Below, piece by piece: positions 5,912 to 8,778 of a DNA stretch of 8,778 bases. Under the pieces are notes generated by a model. That model was not told the DNA's origin and ran no database searches. It saw only the letters and a list, made by a program, of their open reading frames with translations. The stretch comes from CAYHZL01 sp964361075. Lineage in GTDB: Bacteria; Bacteroidota; Ignavibacteria; UBA10030; UBA8401. The position numbers and the translations under genes were made by a program. The stretch is taken from NCBI GenBank assembly GCA_964361075.1, contig CAYHZL010000152.1:1-8778 (forward strand), read 5' to 3'. Each line of letters starts with the position of its first letter. Positions within the stretch are counted from its first letter, which is position 1.

Positions 5912-6475
5912 TTATTTTCCTGCGAGCAGTTCTTCAATCTTCTGTGTTACTTCTTTCGCAAGCGGTTTTGTTGCGGAAGGATACTTCGCAACGACATTTC
6001 CATTTTTATCAATTAAAAATTTTGTGAAGTTCCAACCAATATCTCCTTTGAAATCAGTTTCCGTTGTTAAATATTTATACAAGGGATGTTGATCGTTTCC
6101 CTTCACACTAATTTTTGAAAATAAATCGAACGACACGTTGTAGTTGCTTTCACAAAAATTCTTGATGTCGGAATCGCTGCCCGGCTCTTGCTGCCCGAAA
6201 TTGTTTGCAGGAAATCCAAGAATGACAAATCCTTTTTCCTGATACATACTATAGAGCGATTCTAACTCTTTGTATTGCGGAGTGTAGCCGCAGAACGACG
6301 CTACATTGACAATCATTACAACTTTGCCTTTATAGGAAGAAAGTGATCTTTCTTTGCCGTCAATCGTCTTCATTGTGAAATTGTACATTGGCGACATTGC
6401 ATTCTCCTTTTTGGTTTGCGCGGTTGCAGCGATTGTAATTGCTGCTGCTAATAACATTGCGATGATCTGTTTCAT
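5912..6475 (-). CDS. Exported glutathione peroxidase-family thiol peroxidase
   Basis: The best start is the ATG at 6473-6475, which follows AAGGAG at 6480-6485. An upstream in-frame ATG at 6502 has no such site and would bury the signal peptide. The 187-residue product begins with a Sec signal peptide (MKQIIAMLLAAAITIAATAQ, likely cut after ATA), so it acts in the periplasm. The enzyme reduces peroxides. The catalytic tetrad is visible: C62 in NVASFCGYTPQ, Q96 in FGQQEPG, and W148-N149 in GWNFTKFLID. C108 in KNFCESNY sits where the resolving cysteine of thioredoxin-dependent (plant-type) members lies, so the reductant is more likely thioredoxin-like than glutathione. It has its own terminator and stands alone. 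Confidence 0.93.
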   Translation of the reverse strand: MKQIIAMLLAAAITIAATAQTKKENAMSPMYNFTMKTIDGKERSLSSYKGKVVMIVNVASFCGYTPQYKELESLYSMYQEKGFVILGFPANNFGQQEPGSDSDIKNFCESNYNVSFDLFSKISVKGNDQHPLYKYLTTETDFKGDIGWNFTKFLIDKNGNVVAKYPSATKPLAKEVTQKIEELLAGK

Positions 6476-6479
6476 ATTT

Positions 6480-6485
6480 CTCCTT
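6480..6485 (-). promoter_or_regulatory. Ribosome binding site fixing the peroxidase start
   Basis: AAGGAG on the minus strand, four bases before the ATG at 6475. It supports the shorter reading frame that begins with the signal peptide. Confidence 0.75.
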
Positions 6486-6501
6486 GTTTTGTTTAAAGGC
6501 A

Positions 6502-6524
6502 TGTCAAATCGTAAAGATTTGACA
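6502..6524. repeat. REP-like hairpin upstream of the transposase
   Basis: TGTCAAATC (6502-6510) and GATTTGACA (6516-6524) form a perfect 9-bp stem with loop GTAAA. It shares the TGTCAA/TTGACA core with the hairpins inside and after the transposase gene. A further half-copy, TTTGACAAG, occurs at 6579-6587. It lies between the divergent peroxidase and transposase genes. A T run to its right might also stop plus-strand transcription. Confidence 0.75.
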
Positions 6525-6635
6525 AGTTTTTAATTTATTTACACTCACTATAACATCAAGATGGAAATAAATGTTTCATTTGACAAGGAGGTTTTTTAAG
6601 TTTGAAGAGATAACACAATATTTTTATAATTTCGC

Positions 6636-7229
6636 ATGCTCGAGTTCGGCAAATATTATCACATCTTTAACCGCGGCAATAATCGTGAAAATTTATTTTA
6701 TGAAGAGAAAAATTACAACCATTTTCTCAAACTCTATGGTTACTACATCGAGCCTGTCGCCGATACGTTTGCATATTGCCTGATGAAAAATCATTTTCAT
6801 CTTTTAGTGAGAATTAGAGATGAAGAAGAAATCGAAAGACTTGTCAAGTTTCAAAAACTTGACAAGTCTTTAAAACCACTACAGCAATTTAAAAACTTTT
6901 TTATTAGCTACGCAAAAGCAATCAACAAGGCATACAACAGAACCGGATCGCTTTTTCAACGTCCATTTAAGCAAATCGAAATCACTTCCGATACATATTT
7001 CGCTCGACTCATTCATTACATTCACTTCAATCCGCAGAAACACAGATTCACCAATGATTACACAACATACCGGCACTCATCATATCAATTAGTAATTTCT
7101 GATAAACCTACAGCCTTGAATCGAAAAGCAGTTTTGAATTGGTTTGGAGGAAAAGAAGAGTTTATTCAATTTCACAGGAATGTTGCCGATGAAAAAGGAA
7201 TTTTGAAATTGATCAGTGAAGATGAATAA
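6636..7229 (+). CDS. REP-associated tyrosine transposase (RAYT, Y1 transposase family)
   Basis: RAYTs are single-copy relatives of IS200/IS605 TnpA that nick or bind REP palindromes as single strands. The 197-residue protein has GKYYHIFNRGNNRENLF (5-21), the HUH metal site KNHFHLLVRI (51-60, H53 and H55), the conserved AKAINKAYNRTGSLFQRPFK (93-112) and YFARLIHYIHFNPQKH (121-136). Y128 is the best candidate for the catalytic tyrosine; Y121 is the alternative. An in-frame TAA at 6627 forces the start to the ATG at 6636, and no ribosome site is next to it. AAGGAGG at 6585-6591 is too far away. Related palindromes lie before, inside (6835-6871) and just after the gene, the usual RAYT-REP arrangement. 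The frame is intact. Confidence 0.92.
   Translation: MLEFGKYYHIFNRGNNRENLFYEEKNYNHFLKLYGYYIEPVADTFAYCLMKNHFHLLVRIRDEEEIERLVKFQKLDKSLKPLQQFKNFFISYAKAINKAYNRTGSLFQRPFKQIEITSDTYFARLIHYIHFNPQKHRFTNDYTTYRHSSYQLVISDKPTALNRKAVLNWFGGKEEFIQFHRNVADEKGILKLISEDE
6835..6871. repeat. Perfect 17-bp-stem hairpin inside the transposase coding sequence
   Basis: AAAGACTTGTCAAGTTT (6835-6851) and AAACTTGACAAGTCTTT (6855-6871) are exact reverse complements around the 3-base loop CAA. In frame it encodes residues 67-79 (about RLVKFQKLDKSLK) of the transposase, in the linker after the HUH motif. It shares the ACTTGTCAAGT core with the hairpin at 7233-7265. Confidence 0.92.
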
Positions 7230-7232
7230 TCC

Positions 7233-7265
7233 AGACATGTCAAGTCTACAAGACTTGACATGTCT
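7233..7265. repeat. Perfect 15-bp-stem REP-like hairpin after the transposase
   Basis: AGACATGTCAAGTCT (7233-7247) and AGACTTGACATGTCT (7251-7265) are exact reverse complements with loop ACA. It begins three bases after the transposase stop and 17 bases before the convergent membrane-protein stop, so it could also act as a bidirectional terminator, although no clear T run follows. It is probably a REP recognised by the adjacent transposase. Confidence 0.85.
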
Positions 7266-7281
7266 ATGCTGGCTTCACAAT

Positions 7282-7704
7282 TTATTTATTTGTTGCAGTT
7301 TCTTTTTTGTACATCATTCCTATAATTGAACCAACAACCATTCCCCATATTACACCGTAAATAGTAAGCACCCACGATAAGCCGTACGGAAAACCGTTAA
7401 ATAAAAAATGTGCAAAGAGCCATGCCGGGAAATTCAAAAAAATGCCGGCATACAATCCAAATTTCATTCCGCCTTTCATTCCTCCTTCAAAACTTTTATA
7501 CACTACATCATAAAACCACGCGAACACTGCAACGGCAATAAAATCTGTCAGCGTTAACCACAAAGGATTTCCAGTTTGATTGTACAATGCAGGAAGATTT
7601 GCATAAAACATTTTCCACAATAAATTACCCTGCACAATAAAATCGAAAACATTTGCAGCAAAACCGGCTGCCAGCACTGCGATCCAAAATTTAGAACTCT
7701 TCAT
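7282..7704 (-). CDS. Small hypothetical membrane protein with four predicted helices
   Basis: I do not recognise a named family with certainty. The 140-residue protein is very hydrophobic, with likely membrane segments at about 6-26, 48-68, 80-102 and 108-132. Between segments 2 and 3 lies a glycine-rich loop EGGMKGGMKFGLYAGI; the C-terminus is short and basic (YKKETATNK). This layout resembles small uncharacterised bacterial inner-membrane proteins of about 140 residues with a conserved GxRFGLYxG-type segment. A strong AGGAGG at 7709-7714 fixes the ATG at 7702-7704. No neighbour points to a function. It converges with the transposase and lies downstream of the methyltransferase on the same strand, 183 bases apart, so it is probably transcribed separately. 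Confidence 0.85.
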   Translation of the reverse strand: MKSSKFWIAVLAAGFAANVFDFIVQGNLLWKMFYANLPALYNQTGNPLWLTLTDFIAVAVFAWFYDVVYKSFEGGMKGGMKFGLYAGIFLNFPAWLFAHFLFNGFPYGLSWVLTIYGVIWGMVVGSIIGMMYKKETATNK

Positions 7705-7708
7705 ACTG

Positions 7709-7714
7709 CCTCCT
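7709..7714 (-). promoter_or_regulatory. Ribosome binding site of the membrane-protein gene
   Basis: AGGAGG on the minus strand, four bases before the ATG at 7704; it decides this start. Confidence 0.75.
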
Positions 7715-7821
7715 ACAAATAGTTATGAAATGTGATAGGGTTATTTTGGTGTAACGATAACGCTCGCAAATGTAGCAGAGTTTATTGTGAACTGCAAGAA
7801 GATTTCCGTACATAAAAATGC

Positions 7822-7851
7822 CACAGAATAGAAATTATTTGTTAATCTGTG
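7822..7851 (-). terminator. Possible weak terminator after the methyltransferase gene
   Basis: CACAGA (7822-7827) pairs with TCTGTG (7846-7851) around an 18-base loop. On the minus strand it is followed by GCATTTTTA, and on the plus strand by ACTATTTTTT. It lies 37 bases after the methyltransferase stop. The stem is only 6 bp and the loop is large, so this is tentative. Confidence 0.3.
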
Positions 7852-7887
7852 ACTATTTTTTCTTTTCAGGGGTTCCCATCACCCGAC

Positions 7888-8634
7888 TCACCTTCCTATT
7901 TTTTTACGACCGAAGATGACGTAATGACGAGCGACAAGACTTTTGAATGAGAATAATCGGAATCGATCATGAAGGCTCATTTCTCCCTTACTGAGAAGCA
8001 AGTAAAGAACCTGCAATGGATAGATGATCAAAGCAAATGGCATCAACAGGTAATCTTCTAGTCTCAGACTAGTATATTCAACTTTTTCGATCACAAAATT
8101 ATTGGAGATAAATTGTTTCCATAAACCTTGGATTAATACCACATTCCAATTTCCCTCTGTCGGAGAATATAAAAGTTTGAAACGCCTCAACCGTCCAAAC
8201 AGTAGGAATGAAAATCGATCGCGAAGAGTCAATATGTTGTCGTTAGTAACGACTAAAATACCACCAGGATTCAGATGTGCAGAACATCTTTGGAACAAAC
8301 CAGAAACATCATCGAAAACCATAACTCCACTAATGGATGTGATCACATCAAATTTTTCACCATGCAGATGGGAGAAATCCTTAGCATCAGCCTTGATAAT
8401 GGCTGATTGTATTTCAGGATGTGGAGTGGTGTAGAGATCTTGACCCCTTACTTTTAAATCAGGAAAAAACTTTTTAACAGCTCTCAGGAACTGTCCTTCC
8501 CCACATGGAATATCAAAAAGGGAGTCCACTGGTGCTCCTCCCTTTTTTTCTTCAAGCAGGAACAAAATGACAGCAGCGTTTACTCCTATTTGAGTATTTC
8601 CCTTTTCAATCTGATTTAAACTTTCCAAAGACAT
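7888..8634 (-). CDS. Class I SAM-dependent methyltransferase
   Basis: The 248-residue protein has a Rossmann-type methyltransferase core. Motif I is LFDIPCGEGQF (39-49), followed by GQDL (64-67), a likely acidic site KADAKDF (81-87), FDVITSISGVMVFDD (95-109) and NPGGILVVTND (122-132). The C-terminal third holds RLRRFKLLYSP and a hydrophobic stretch (196-215, MPFALIIYPLQVLYLLL region) that may touch the membrane, then ARHYVIFGRKK. This layout resembles UbiG-like methyltransferases of polysaccharide or small-molecule pathways; the substrate cannot be inferred. The start is uncertain. AAGGAG (8635-8640) touches the ATG at 8632-8634, while a TTG two codons in (8626-8628) has ideal spacing. The gene stands alone between a membrane-protein gene and a mobile element, and its codon use looks different from the his-etf genes, so it may be acquired. 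Confidence 0.87.
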   Translation of the reverse strand: MSLESLNQIEKGNTQIGVNAAVILFLLEEKKGGAPVDSLFDIPCGEGQFLRAVKKFFPDLKVRGQDLYTTPHPEIQSAIIKADAKDFSHLHGEKFDVITSISGVMVFDDVSGLFQRCSAHLNPGGILVVTNDNILTLRDRFSFLLFGRLRRFKLLYSPTEGNWNVVLIQGLWKQFISNNFVIEKVEYTSLRLEDYLLMPFALIIYPLQVLYLLLSKGEMSLHDRFRLFSFKSLVARHYVIFGRKKIGR

Positions 8635-8723
8635 CTCCTTATCAATTAATGACTGATGTTTTTTACAGAAAAAAAATTATTCGCTACTCTGTGGCAGTCT
8701 TTTTTTTCAGAAGAACGATTTAC

Positions 8724-8778
8724 GTAACTACTTAGCGTTATTGTTGATTCAAAAAATCCCCCTAACCCCCTTTTCAAG
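8724..8778. mobile_element. Short palindromic MITE-like element, copy C (cut by window end)
   Basis: GTAACTACTTAGCG at 8724-8737 is the same terminal repeat, followed by TTATTGTTGATTCA and ATCCCCCTAACCCCC, then CTTTTCAAG at the window edge. This matches the first 55 bases of copy B in the same orientation, with small differences (ACTTAG for ACACAG, AAAA for ACTA). The far end and any duplication lie outside the window; the left flank is CGATTTAC (8716-8723). Confidence 0.85.

Noticed and set aside
6476..6502. Longer peroxidase start at 6502 (MPLNKTRRN...).
   Set aside because: There is no ribosome site near it, and it would place charged residues before an otherwise standard signal peptide. 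The ATG at 6475 has a strong AAGGAG.
6502..7265. CRISPR-like array made by the three hairpins around the transposase.
   Set aside because: Copies are palindromic, irregularly spaced and differ in stem and loop; there are no regular spacers or cas genes.
8651..8707. Hairpin GACTG...ACAGA / TCTGT...CAGTC followed by eight T on the plus strand.
   Set aside because: The stems are short and interrupted with a large loop, and no plus-strand gene precedes it, so I do not call it a terminator.

Overview
The window looks like part of a chromosome from an anaerobic or facultative member of the Bacteroidota/Chlorobiota group. An Ignavibacteria-like lineage is my best guess. The reasons are the AT-rich coding style, several starts with weak or no Shine-Dalgarno sequence, a fused BFN-UVR nuclease beside etfA, a RAYT-type transposase, and many short palindromic repeats. 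This placement is inference; no rRNA or lineage marker is present.

Left half (57-5295, all minus strand): a closely packed run that reads as one operon in the order hisD, hisC, etfB, a DUF2281-like antitoxin, a broken MazF/PemK-like toxin, etfA, and bfn (BFN-UVR bifunctional nuclease). hisD and hisC cover the last two steps plus an earlier transamination of histidine synthesis. etfB and etfA encode the two subunits of electron transfer flavoprotein, but here a toxin-antitoxin pair sits between them. The toxin gene has lost its middle and carries a 176-bp palindromic mobile element.

Middle (5296-5911): 616 bases without a gene, almost entirely repeat DNA. Two short non-coding elements (5390-5598 and 5623-5767) share terminal inverted repeats close to GTAACTACTCAGC. 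Each is flanked by a perfect 8-bp target duplication. Both sit inside an older inverted repeat built from 8-bp units. The element in the toxin gene is a near-identical inverted copy of the first, and a fourth copy starts at 8724 and runs off the window.

Right half (5912-8634): an exported thiol peroxidase of the glutathione peroxidase family (minus) with its own terminator; a REP-associated tyrosine transposase (plus) surrounded by related hairpins, with one perfect 17-bp-stem hairpin inside its own coding sequence; a small four-helix membrane protein (minus); and a class I SAM-dependent methyltransferase (minus). These look like independent accessory genes.

The most interesting content is the repeat biology. 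One family is a non-autonomous, probably transposase-mobilised set of hairpin elements with shared ends, different cores and 8-bp duplications. The other is a separate RAYT/REP system whose palindrome occurs within the transposase gene itself.
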